From positions 1 through 64,000 of the forward strand of contig DATBKU010000062.1 in NCBI GenBank assembly GCA_036555725.1: a stretch of DNA of 64,000 bases, in the 5' to 3' direction. Position numbers and translations under genes: made by a program. The DNA comes from CALAED01 sp036555725 (lineage in GTDB: Bacteria > Actinomycetota > Actinomycetes > Streptosporangiales > Streptosporangiaceae). Numbering within the stretch: position 1 is the stretch's first letter; every line of letters starts with the position of its first letter. Below the pieces are notes generated by a model that was not told the origin of the DNA, did not search any database, and worked only from the letters and a program-made list of their open reading frames with translations. Below, one piece after another: positions 55,649-64,000 of the stretch.

Positions 55649-57331
55649 TCAGAGGCCGAGGCCGGGGAGTCCCGTGAGTTCGGCGTGGGCGGCCGTACGG
55701 GCGCCGTCCGCACTCGTCGCGGCGCGGGCGGCGGCCGCGGCGCGCCGGCATGCGTCGAGGGTGTGGCGGGCCAGCGCGGCGCGGGCCAGCGGCAGCGACG
55801 GCGCGCTCATCGACAGCGACGTCACGCCCAGGCCGGCGAGGACGCAGGCCAGCGCCGGGTCGCCGGCCGCCTCGCCGCACACGCCGCAGCTCTTGCCGGC
55901 GTCTCCGGACGCGGCGGCCGCCGCGGCCACCAGGTCGAGCAGCGCGGGCTGCCAGGGGTCCTGCAGCCGGGCCAGCGCGCCCACCTGCCGGTCGGCCGCG
56001 AACGCGTACTGCGCGAGGTCGTTGGTACCGAGGCTGAAGAAGTCCACCTCGCCGGCGATGTCCCGAGCCCGCAGCGCCGCCGCCGGAATCTCGATCATCA
56101 CCCCGGCGCATTGGATGCCCGCCTCCCGGCAGGCCGCGACGAACGACCGCGCGTCGTCCACGTCGGCCACCATCGGGGCCATCACCTGCAGCTTCGCGGT
56201 AAGGCCCGCGGCCGCGCCGGCGAGCGCACGCAGCTGGTCGGTGAGCACGTCCGGGTACCGCTGCAGCATCCGCAGCCCCCGCTCCCCCAGCGCCGGATTG
56301 GGCTCGGCACCCGGCGGGGGCAGGAAGGCGAGCGGCTTGTCGGCGCCCGCGTCGAGCACGCGGACCACGACGTTGCCGTCGGGGAAGGCCTCGAGCGCGG
56401 CCCGGTAGGCCGCCTCCTGCTCGGCCACGGTCGGCGCGTCGGCCCGGTCCAGGAACAGGAACTCGGTGCGGTACAGCCCGACGCCCTCCGCGCCGTTGGC
56501 CACCGCGGCCGCGACGTCCTTGGGCCCGCCGATGTTGGCGAGCAGCGGGACCTTGTGACCGTCGGCGGTCCGGCCGGGCCCGGTGGCCTCCGACATCGCC
56601 TTGCCTCGGGCGCCCGCCCGGTCGCGGGCCGCCGTGACGACGTCGGCCGGCGGGTCCACCGTGATCGAGCCGGCAGCCCCGTCGACCAGTACGACCGTGC
56701 CCTCGGCCAGGTCCGTACAGCCCGGGCAGGCCACCACGGCGGGCACGCCCATGGCCCGGGCCAGGATCGCGGTGTGGCTGGTCGGCCCGCCCTCTTCGGT
56801 CACGAACGCGACGACCGAGGCCGGGTCGAGCAGCGCCGTGTCGGCGGGCGCCAGATCCCGGGCCACCAGCACGAACGGATCGTCCGACACCGGGACGCCC
56901 GGCATCGGCAGGCCCTGCAGGCGGGCGACCGCGCGGTCACGGATGTCGTCGAGGTCGGCCACCCGGCCGGCGAGGTAGTCGCCGGCCCCGGCCAGCGCCT
57001 CGCGGAAGGTCCCGAACGCCTCGTAGACCGCCCGCGCCGCCGTCAGGCCGCCGTCGATCTTGCCGTCGACCAGATCGGCGAGGCCGGGGTCGCGGGCCAT
57101 CATGGCCTGCGCCGCCAGCACGTCCTGTGCCTCGCCGCCGGCCTTGACGCCGCGCTCCTCGAGGTCGGCGGCAACCGTGTTCAGCGCGTCGTGGGCGCGC
57201 GCCCGCTCTGCCGCCGCGTCGCCGTCGTGTCGTTCCCCGGCCGCGGGCTCCGGTACGGAACCGGCCAGGATACGGACCGGGCCCGTGCCCACGCCCGGGC
57301 TGACCCCGGTGCCGTGTAGCTCAACGCTCAT
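55649..57331 (-). CDS. ptsI: PTS enzyme I
   Basis: A 560-residue phosphoenolpyruvate-protein phosphotransferase. The phospho-histidine is H186 in GGPTSHTAILAR. The PEP-binding domain has YRTEFLFLDR and FFSLGTNDLAQYAFAADR, and the catalytic cysteine region is KSCGVCGEAAGDP. It takes phosphate from PEP and passes it to HPr. I placed the start at ATG 57331, the beginning of the conserved domain, though a GTG at 57355 is possible. It follows ptsH in the nag-PTS operon. Confidence 0.93.
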   Translation of the reverse strand: MSVELHGTGVSPGVGTGPVRILAGSVPEPAAGERHDGDAAAERARAHDALNTVAADLEERGVKAGGEAQDVLAAQAMMARDPGLADLVDGKIDGGLTAARAVYEAFGTFREALAGAGDYLAGRVADLDDIRDRAVARLQGLPMPGVPVSDDPFVLVARDLAPADTALLDPASVVAFVTEEGGPTSHTAILARAMGVPAVVACPGCTDLAEGTVVLVDGAAGSITVDPPADVVTAARDRAGARGKAMSEATGPGRTADGHKVPLLANIGGPKDVAAAVANGAEGVGLYRTEFLFLDRADAPTVAEQEAAYRAALEAFPDGNVVVRVLDAGADKPLAFLPPPGAEPNPALGERGLRMLQRYPDVLTDQLRALAGAAAGLTAKLQVMAPMVADVDDARSFVAACREAGIQCAGVMIEIPAAALRARDIAGEVDFFSLGTNDLAQYAFAADRQVGALARLQDPWQPALLDLVAAAAAASGDAGKSCGVCGEAAGDPALACVLAGLGVTSLSMSAPSLPLARAALARHTLDACRRAAAAARAATSADGARTAAHAELTGLPGLGL

Positions 57332-57398
57332 GGTCGCGCTCGCCCTCTCACTCACTGCGCCGCGAGGCCCTACTCCGTACGTGGGGACGGCTCGCCGC

Positions 57399-57671
57399 TC
57401 AGGCGGTCTCGGGCTCCACTTCGGAGGCCAGTGACTCGAGCTGATCGAGCAGCGCGTCGGCGCCGTCTCCCTCGGCCGTGATCACGATCTCCTCGCCGCT
57501 GCGGACGTCGAGCGCCAGCACGGACAGGATGCTCTTCGCGTTGACCGGTTCGCCGCCGGCCTTGGCGATCCGTACGTCGTACGGCGCCTTCGTCGCGGCC
57601 TGCACGAACAACGCCGCGGGCCGGGCATGCAGTCCGACCTTTGTCTGGACTCGTACGCGGCGCTCTGCCAC
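57399..57671 (-). CDS. ptsH: PTS phosphocarrier HPr
   Basis: A 90-residue HPr with phospho-acceptor H15 in KVGLHARPAALFV and the regulatory serine region KSILSVLALDV. It relays phosphate from EI to EIIA. GTG 57669-57671 has AGGAGG upstream. No HPr kinase gene is nearby, so the Ser46-type site is probably not used for catabolite control as it is in Firmicutes. Confidence 0.93.
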   Translation of the reverse strand: MAERRVRVQTKVGLHARPAALFVQAATKAPYDVRIAKAGGEPVNAKSILSVLALDVRSGEEIVITAEGDGADALLDQLESLASEVEPETA

Positions 57672-57714
57672 TGGTTCCTCCTCGCTCGATGGAATGGGGT
57701 CTCGATGTACTGCC

Positions 57715-58368
57715 TCAGCCCCCGAACTCCGGAGGCCACGTCACCTCGGTCAGATCGGCCACCACGAGGTCGGCGGCGGCGAGCGCCGAGGGCGTCTGCG
57801 TGGTGGCCACTCCCACGGTCGGCATCCCCGCGGCCTTGGCCGCCGCCACCCCGGCCGGCGCGTCCTCGAACGCGACGGCCTGGTCGGGTGCGACGTCGAG
57901 CCGGGCGCAGGCGGCCAGGAAGCCCTCGGGCGACGGCTTGCCCTCCGCGACGTCGTCGGCGGTGATCACCACGCCGAACAGCCCGAGGATGCCGAGCCGG
58001 GTCAGCTGCTCCTCGGCGTACCGCCGCCCGCCCGAGGTGACCACGCCGATCGGCACGCCCTCGGCGCTGATCGACCGCACCAGCGGCACCGCTCCCGGTA
58101 CCGGTACGGCGTCGAGCACGTCCGGGCCCAGCTCGTACGACACGACCTCCCGGAGCAGCTCGTCGACCGTACGGCCGGGGAACAGATGGACCAAGTCGGC
58201 CAGCACCTCCCGGCCGCGCCGCCCGGCGAACGAGGCGATCAGCGCGTCGTCGTACGACGCGCCGTACGTGTCGAACAGCCGGGTCCACCGGACCCGGTTG
58301 CCCGGCTCCGTATCGACGAGCGTGCCGTCGAGATCGAAGACCGCGGCCTTGACGTGATCGGCGATCAT
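57715..58368 (-). CDS. HAD hydrolase, beta-phosphoglucomutase-like
   Basis: A 217-residue HAD protein with intact motif I (VFDLDGTLVDTEP), motif II (VVTSGG), motif III lysine in EGKPSPEGF and motif IV AFEDAPAGVAAA. The motif set is that of sugar-phosphate phosphatases and phosphomutases of the YcjU/GppA type. ATG 58366-58368 overlaps the EIIA stop by 4 nt, so it is coupled to the PTS genes. An amino-sugar phosphate is the likely substrate, by position only. Confidence 0.8.
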   Translation of the reverse strand: MIADHVKAAVFDLDGTLVDTEPGNRVRWTRLFDTYGASYDDALIASFAGRRGREVLADLVHLFPGRTVDELLREVVSYELGPDVLDAVPVPGAVPLVRSISAEGVPIGVVTSGGRRYAEEQLTRLGILGLFGVVITADDVAEGKPSPEGFLAACARLDVAPDQAVAFEDAPAGVAAAKAAGMPTVGVATTQTPSALAAADLVVADLTEVTWPPEFGG

Positions 58369-58814
58369 GCCCACGCGAACAACTCGTCTCCGGACCGGAT
58401 GTCACCGGACTCGACCACGTCGGACAGCGCGTCCGAGCTCGCGTCGAGCGCCACCACCGCGCACACCGGCGACCGGCCGCCCGCCTCGATCTCGGCCGGG
58501 TTCCACCGGACGACCGGGGCGCCCGCCTCGACCTGGTCCCCCTCCGTGGCCAGCAACTCGAAGCCGACGCCCTTGAGCTGCACGGTGTCGACGCCGAGGT
58601 GGACGAGAACACCATGCTGCTCGCGGTCGAGGATGACGAAGGCGTGCGGATGCAGTTTCACGATCGTGCCGGCGACCGGGGCGATCGCGTCGCCCGCCTC
58701 GCGGAGCGGGTCGATCGCGGTGCCGGGGCCGACCATTGCCTGTGCGAAAACGGGGTCGGGCACGCCGCTCAGACCGACGGCGACTCCGCTGACTGGGGCC
58801 AGAACCTTCGTCAT
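58365..58814 (-). CDS. crr: PTS EIIA component, glucose/GlcNAc family
   Basis: A 149-residue EIIA(Glc)-type domain. The phospho-histidine is H72 in HGVLVHLGVDTVQL, with the partner histidine in KLHPHAFVIL (H57). It receives phosphate from HPr and passes it to EIIB. It is a free-standing protein here, with EIIB encoded 4 nt upstream and EIIC 3.5 kb away. Confidence 0.92.
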   Translation of the reverse strand: MTKVLAPVSGVAVGLSGVPDPVFAQAMVGPGTAIDPLREAGDAIAPVAGTIVKLHPHAFVILDREQHGVLVHLGVDTVQLKGVGFELLATEGDQVEAGAPVVRWNPAEIEAGGRSPVCAVVALDASSDALSDVVESGDIRSGDELFAWA

Positions 58815-58818
58815 GCCA

Positions 58819-59058
58819 CTAGTCCAAGATGTCCTCGATGTCGGTGGCGATCGTGTCGGCCTCGGGGCCCACGACGACCTGGACGACCGTGCCGCTGCGC
58901 ATCACGCCGTACGCGCCCGCGGCCTTCAACGCGGCCTCGTTGACCAGTGCGGCGTCGCTGACCTCGGTGCGCAACCGGGTTGCGCACGGCTCGATGTCGA
59001 CGATGTTGTCGGCGCCGCCGAGGCCGGCGACGATGTCCTCTGCCTTGCCCATGATCAT
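58819..59058 (-). CDS. PTS EIIB component, GlcNAc/glucose family
   Basis: A 79-residue EIIB domain with phospho-cysteine C25 in DIEPCATRLR. The start ATG 59056-59058 has AAAAGGA at good spacing. It belongs with the EIIC encoded at 62330 to make a three-protein amino-sugar permease. It lies 8 nt after the SIS deaminase gene. Confidence 0.9.
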   Translation of the reverse strand: MIMGKAEDIVAGLGGADNIVDIEPCATRLRTEVSDAALVNEAALKAAGAYGVMRSGTVVQVVVGPEADTIATDIEDILD

Positions 59059-59066
59059 CGGTCCTT

Positions 59067-60122
59067 TTACTTGGTCTGGGTTACCTTGTGGAGCCCACGT
59101 GGCATGTCGGGATCGATCCCGAGCTTGCGCGCCAGCGCCTCCACGAGCAACTGTCCGGGCACGATCAGCGCGAGCGGAGCGACCCACTCCGGCAGTGCCG
59201 GGCCGGGCAGCGCGCGGCTGCAGGCAGTGGCCAGCTCCGATCCGCCACCGACACCGTACGCGCGGGCGCCCGCACCGGTCACCCGGCCCGCCAGCGCGAC
59301 CGTGCCGGCCAACGTGGGACCGGAGTCGGCGGCCACCAGGATCGCCGGCGTCTCGTCGTCGACCACGGCGATCGGCCCGTGCAGCAGGTCGGCGTACGAC
59401 AGGCCCATCGCGTGCAGGTAGCAGGCCTCCTTGAGCTTGAGGGCCAGCTCCAGCGCGGTGCCGAAGGCGATGCCGCGGCCGGACACCACGGCGCCCGGGA
59501 CCCGGGCCAGCTCGTCGACCATGGCCGGGAGGTCGCCGGCGGCCTCGGTCGCCGCGATCAGCCGCTCCACCTCGTCGGGCACGCGACGCAGGTCGGACAG
59601 GTCTACGTCGGGGTCGGCGTCGGCGCCAAGGCCGAGCCCGATGACGGCCAGCGCGGCCAGCTGGGTGGTGTACGTCTTGGTCGCGGGCACCGCGAGCTCG
59701 TCGCCGGCCTGCGTGATCAGGGCCACCTCAGCGGCCGCGGCGAGCGGCGAGCCCGCCCCATTGGTGACGGCGACCGTCCGGGCACCGCAGCGGGCCGCCC
59801 AGTCGAGGGTCTCCACGATCTCTTCCGTCCTGCCCGACTGGCTGATCGCGACGGCGAGCACGCCGGACAGGTCGAGCGTGCGCTGGTACGTGGTGGCGAT
59901 CGACGGCGCGGCGAGCGTGGCCAGCCGCCCGGTGTGCGCCTCGGTGAGGTACCGGCCGTACACGGCGGCGTTGTCGGACGAGCCGCGCGCGATGAACAGC
60001 ACCTGGCGGGTGTCGCGGGCGAGTAGCTCGATGTCGGACACCGTGGGCAGCAGCGCGTCGAACGTGCGGCGGAGCGCGGCGGGCTGTTCGGCGATCTCCG
60101 CTCGCATCCGGCTGATGGTCAT
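59067..60122 (-). CDS. SIS-family glucosamine-6-phosphate deaminase (NagB-II type)
   Basis: A 351-residue protein with two SIS domains (ARGSSDNAAVYGRYL, AISQSGRTEEIVETL, and later SGRGIAFGTALELALKLKEA). It resembles the isomerase half of GlmS without the glutaminase domain. In nagA operons this type acts as the deaminase converting GlcN-6P to fructose-6P and ammonia. Its ATG overlaps the nagA stop (ATGA). No classical nagB is in the window, so it probably fills that step. Confidence 0.82.
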   Translation of the reverse strand: MTISRMRAEIAEQPAALRRTFDALLPTVSDIELLARDTRQVLFIARGSSDNAAVYGRYLTEAHTGRLATLAAPSIATTYQRTLDLSGVLAVAISQSGRTEEIVETLDWAARCGARTVAVTNGAGSPLAAAAEVALITQAGDELAVPATKTYTTQLAALAVIGLGLGADADPDVDLSDLRRVPDEVERLIAATEAAGDLPAMVDELARVPGAVVSGRGIAFGTALELALKLKEACYLHAMGLSYADLLHGPIAVVDDETPAILVAADSGPTLAGTVALAGRVTGAGARAYGVGGGSELATACSRALPGPALPEWVAPLALIVPGQLLVEALARKLGIDPDMPRGLHKVTQTK

Positions 60123-61303
60123 CGCTCCCCCTCGAAGACGAGCTTGCCGGCGACCCAGGTGGCGCGGGCGCGCAGGGCCCCAGGGTCGTCGTCGTGCTCA
60201 TCTGTGTCCAGCCAGACCAGATCGGCGAGCGCGCCGGGGGCGATGCGCCCGAGATCCGGGCGGCCCATCAGGTTGGCCGGCACACGGGTCGCCGCGTCGA
60301 TGGCCACGGTCAGGTCGACACCGAGCCGTACGACATTGGTGACGCCGGCGTCGAGGCGGAGCGCGGAGCCGGCGAGGGTGCCGTCGGCGCGCAGCGGCGG
60401 CCCCTCGGCGGGCAGCTCGATCGGCTCGCCGCCCAGGTCATACCGGCCGGGCGGCATGCCGGCGGCCGCGACGGCGTCGGTGACGAGCACGATCCGGCCC
60501 GGCGCCGCGTCGATAGCCAGCTTGCACACGACCGGCGCGACGTGCGCCATGTCGGCGATCAGGCCGGAGGTGAGCCGCTCGTCGGTGAGCGCCTGCGCGG
60601 CGACGCCCGGCGTGCGGTGATGGATCCCGCTCTGCCCGTTGAACAGGTGTGTGACCATCCGGGCGCCGGCGTCGGCGGCCGCGGCCACCTGAGCGGCGGT
60701 GGCGTCGCTGTGCCCGACGCTCACCAGCACCCCGGCCCCGGTCAGCGTGCGTACGGCGGCGAGCCCGCCGGTGCGTTCCGGCGCCAGCGTCATGACCTTG
60801 ACCAGGCCGGTCGCGAGCAGCTCGCGCAGCGCGTCCGGGGTGGCGTCGGTGAGCCAGCGGGCGTTGTGCGCGCCGCGCCGTTTCTCCGACAGGAACGGGC
60901 CCTCCAGGTGCACGCCGAGCACGCGGCTGCCGGCGGGCAGGCCAGGCAGCAGGCCGGCGGTCTTCCGGAGCGCGTCGGTCAGCAGCGGGACGGGCGCGGT
61001 GATGAAGGTCGGCAGGAAGGCGGTCACCCCGGTCTCGGGGAGCCGCCGGACGATGGTGTGCCAGCCGGCCTCGTCGGCGTCGACGAGGTCGTGGCCGAAG
61101 TAGCCGTTGACCTGAACGTCGATCAGGCCTGGCGCGAGGAAGCCGCTGTCGAGCTCGAAATCCGGACGGCCCGGCGGACGCCCCCTGCCGATGTCGGCGA
61201 TGCGCTCGCCGTCCACCCGTACGAATCCGGGCGAGATGATCTCGGCGGGACCCGGGCGATGCGCGACGATCAGCCGCTCGGCGGCGATGAGCACCGACGC
61301 CAT
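60119..61303 (-). CDS. nagA: N-acetylglucosamine-6-phosphate deacetylase
   Basis: A 394-residue amidohydrolase. It shows GLIDVQVNGYFGHD, the metal glutamate in LGVHLEGPFLS, metal histidines in VGHSDA and THLFNGQSGIHHRTPG, and the catalytic aspartate in LVTDAV. It converts GlcNAc-6P, from the PTS or from MurQ, to GlcN-6P. ATG 61301-61303 has GGAGAG upstream; GTG 61309 is an alternative. It is the first gene of the seven-gene nag-PTS operon, behind a double dre operator. Confidence 0.93.
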   Translation of the reverse strand: MASVLIAAERLIVAHRPGPAEIISPGFVRVDGERIADIGRGRPPGRPDFELDSGFLAPGLIDVQVNGYFGHDLVDADEAGWHTIVRRLPETGVTAFLPTFITAPVPLLTDALRKTAGLLPGLPAGSRVLGVHLEGPFLSEKRRGAHNARWLTDATPDALRELLATGLVKVMTLAPERTGGLAAVRTLTGAGVLVSVGHSDATAAQVAAAADAGARMVTHLFNGQSGIHHRTPGVAAQALTDERLTSGLIADMAHVAPVVCKLAIDAAPGRIVLVTDAVAAAGMPPGRYDLGGEPIELPAEGPPLRADGTLAGSALRLDAGVTNVVRLGVDLTVAIDAATRVPANLMGRPDLGRIAPGALADLVWLDTDEHDDDPGALRARATWVAGKLVFEGER

Positions 61304-61330
61304 GCGCACTCTCCGTGAGCTCTGTGAGGG

Positions 61331-61360
61331 GAACTGGTCTAGTCCGGACTAGACCAGTTC
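61331..61360. promoter_or_regulatory. Double dre operator upstream of nagA
   Basis: A perfect 30-bp palindrome. Each half contains ACTGGTCTAG, the left half of the DasR-responsive element consensus (ACTGGTCTAGACCAGT); TGGTCTAG at 61335 and CTAGACCA at 61349 are 14 bp apart. It lies about 30 bp before nagA and would let DasR repress the nag-PTS operon until GlcN-6P builds up. Confidence 0.8.
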
Positions 61361-61480
61361 GTACCATACTCCGCTCGGCAGGCCAAGCGAAGACTTCGCC
61401 CTCCTCCTACGCGTGACCGGTTGCGGTTCGGCTTTAACGAAGTTGATCGGGCCGTTATTCATCTTTGCCGATTCTGTGCA

Positions 61481-61523
61481 TTGACACCTATTCGGATCCT
61501 GTGGTCTAGTCCGGCCTAGACCA
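61481..61523 (+). promoter_or_regulatory. dasR promoter with a second double dre operator
   Basis: TTGACA (61481-61486) lies 17-18 nt before TCTAGT, a weak -10. TGGTCTAG (61502-61509) and CTAGACCA (61516-61523), with the same 14-bp offset as the first site, cover that -10. DasR would therefore repress its own gene and the EIIC gene behind it. Confidence 0.7.
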
Positions 61524-61550
61524 GTTCATATTCGGCCCTTACCTCCGAAG

Positions 61551-62309
61551 ATGTCCATGACATCCATCGATCCGCACAGCCCGGTACCGAAGTACTTCCA
61601 GCTCCGCACGATCTTGATCGACCTGATCGAGGGGGCGGAGCTGCCGGTCAACGCCGCGGTCCCGTCGGAGCGCGAGCTGTGCCAGCAGTACGGGCTGTCG
61701 CGCATGACCGTGCGGCAGGCGATGGACCAGCTGGTGACCGAAGGCCGGCTGTACCGCGTGCCGGGCAAGGGCACCTTCGTCGCGCGGCCGAAACTCGAGA
61801 TGCCGCTGCGCTTGGTCTCGTTCACCGAGGACATGCTCGCCCGCGGGCTACGCCCGGGCGCCATCGACATCGCCCGGCGCACGGTCCGCGCGAACGCAAA
61901 CCTGGCCCGCGGGTTCGGCACCGAGCCGGGCACCGAGATCCACGTCATCGAACGGCTGCGCACCGCGGACGGCGAGCCGATGGCGCTGGAGCGGGCGCAC
62001 ATTCTGGCGACGCTGGCACCGGACCTGCTCGACCGGCGGCTGGCCGACCGCTCGCTGTACGGCGTGCTCGAGGCCGTGTACGGGCTCGTTTTCGACGCCG
62101 GCGACCAGATCATCAACGCCGGCGTTGCCGACTCGGCCGACGCCCGGCACCTGGCGATCCACAAGGGCAGTCCGGTGCTGCTCCTCGAGCGCCGGTCGTA
62201 CGCCGGGCACGTCTGCGCCGAACTGACCCGATCGACCTACCGAGCCGATCGCTACCAACTGCACACCGCCCTCGAAATTCCCCGTCGGGGACGCACTCCG
62301 TCCCGATAA
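61551..62309 (+). CDS. dasR: GntR/HutC-family regulator DasR
   Basis: A 252-residue regulator with an N-terminal GntR winged helix (VPSERELCQQYGLSRMTVRQ, then GRLYRVPGKGTFVARPK) and a C-terminal UTRA effector domain (LARGFGTEPGTEIHVIERLR). DasR controls GlcNAc uptake, chitin use and development in streptomycetes and is released from dre sites by GlcN-6P. Two dre operators lie just upstream. Other GntR regulators have similar folds, but the combination with dre sites, nagA and PTS genes makes the call strong. Confidence 0.88.
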   Translation: MSMTSIDPHSPVPKYFQLRTILIDLIEGAELPVNAAVPSERELCQQYGLSRMTVRQAMDQLVTEGRLYRVPGKGTFVARPKLEMPLRLVSFTEDMLARGLRPGAIDIARRTVRANANLARGFGTEPGTEIHVIERLRTADGEPMALERAHILATLAPDLLDRRLADRSLYGVLEAVYGLVFDAGDQIINAGVADSADARHLAIHKGSPVLLLERRSYAGHVCAELTRSTYRADRYQLHTALEIPRRGRTPSR

Positions 62310-62329
62310 ACCCGAGGAGGCACCCTCAC

Positions 62330-63724
<1,395 letters not shown>

Positions 63725-63752
63725 CGCCCGCCGCGCTGCCGACGAGACTCGG

Positions 63753-63774
63753 CGCCCGGCCGCGTGGCCGGGCG
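63753..63774 (+). terminator. Stem-loop terminator after the EIIC gene
   Basis: CGCCCGGCC (63753-63761) pairs perfectly with GGCCGGGCG (63766-63774) across a GCGT loop, 29 nt after the EIIC stop. No T-run follows, the common form in actinomycetes. Confidence 0.65.
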
Positions 63775-63870
63775 TCGTGTCTCATGCAGACAGCCGTTAC
63801 CAGGCTGGCCGGAGACGGCCAGGGCGTATCTTTCCGCGGGCTCGCCGCTCTGGTGGGTGCCATTGCAAAC

Positions 63871-63900
63871 GTCCGGCGGGTCGCCACCGCCGGGCGTTTT
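63871..63900 (+). terminator. Stem-loop with T-run before the last gene
   Basis: GTCCGGCGG pairs with CCGCCGGGC (stem 63871-63895 around a 7-nt loop, one G-T pair) and is followed by GTTTT. It is the only classic intrinsic terminator I see in the window. It lies about 120 nt beyond the first EIIC terminator and 26 nt before the next start codon, so it may be a second terminator or an attenuator of that gene. Confidence 0.5.
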
Positions 63901-63925
63901 CTCACGTCACCCTTCGGAGGTACGC

Positions 63926-64000
63926 ATGCGCACGCGTCAGGCTCGCCGGTCCCGCCCGCCCGTACGACTGATCTCGTACCGGACGGCTCCGGGCATCGGC
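63926..64000 (+). CDS. Start of an unidentified gene (runs off the right edge)
   Basis: Twenty-five codons from ATG 63926, with GGAGG at good spacing, encode a very basic N-terminus (MRTRQARRSRPPVRLISYRT) that stays open to the end of the window. There is too little sequence to name a family. Confidence 0.45.
   Translation, partial: MRTRQARRSRPPVRLISYRTAPGIG

Overview
The window is chromosomal DNA from a high-GC filamentous actinobacterium. The evidence is the codon bias, a DasR/dre system, the prfB-ftsE-ftsX-smpB order, a 1617-residue NAD-glutamate dehydrogenase, mycothiol-type arsenate reductase, PknB-like kinases, and a sugar ABC transporter without its own ATPase. A Streptosporangiales-type host (for example the Thermomonosporaceae) fits, but the genus cannot be fixed from sequence alone.

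Region 1 (1-9.6 kb) looks like the end of a genomic island lodged against the 3' end of the tmRNA gene. From left to right it holds an arsenic block (arsM start, arsR, a DinB-like gene, a broken arsR, arsC), a probable dead group II intron, an XRE-TPR regulator, an HxlR regulator with a likely frameshift, a SARP regulator fused to a DUF574-type methyltransferase with a P450 behind it, and an integrase without its catalytic domain.

Region 2 (9.6-17.4 kb) is core: ssrA, a PBP-like lipoprotein that has lost all three active-site motifs, smpB, an S41 protease, ftsX, ftsE, a zinc-ribbon mini-protein, and prfB with an altered stop-codon recognition tripeptide. Region 3 (17.4-36.6 kb) holds two paralogous lipoproteins, glutamate dehydrogenase with tryptophan dioxygenase, two Ser/Thr kinases, acetoacetyl-CoA synthetase, P5C dehydrogenase and several HAD proteins.

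Region 4 (36.6-52.7 kb) is a peptidoglycan-recycling locus resembling the Bacillus subtilis murQ-murR-murP-amiE-nagZ-namZ operon. It has an ABC importer, two MurQ/MurR pairs, a MurK-type sugar kinase, two NagZ, a secreted endonuclease/exonuclease/phosphatase-fold protein, NamZ and an AmiE-like serine hydrolase. A GAAA(C/G)TTTCTTAC box lies at both murR promoters, and a weaker AACTTTC core lies at the nagZ2 promoter.

Region 5 (52.7-64 kb) has an ECF42 sigma factor with its YCII partner, a PLP decarboxylase, then the amino-sugar PTS operon nagA-nagB(II)-EIIB-EIIA-HAD-ptsH-ptsI, facing dasR and the EIIC gene, with two double dre operators between. Inferred flow: NamZ, NagZ and AmiE release MurNAc and GlcNAc outside the cell. 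The ABC importer plus MurK or the PTS bring them in as 6-phosphates. MurQ turns MurNAc-6P into GlcNAc-6P, and NagA and the SIS deaminase carry it to fructose-6P.
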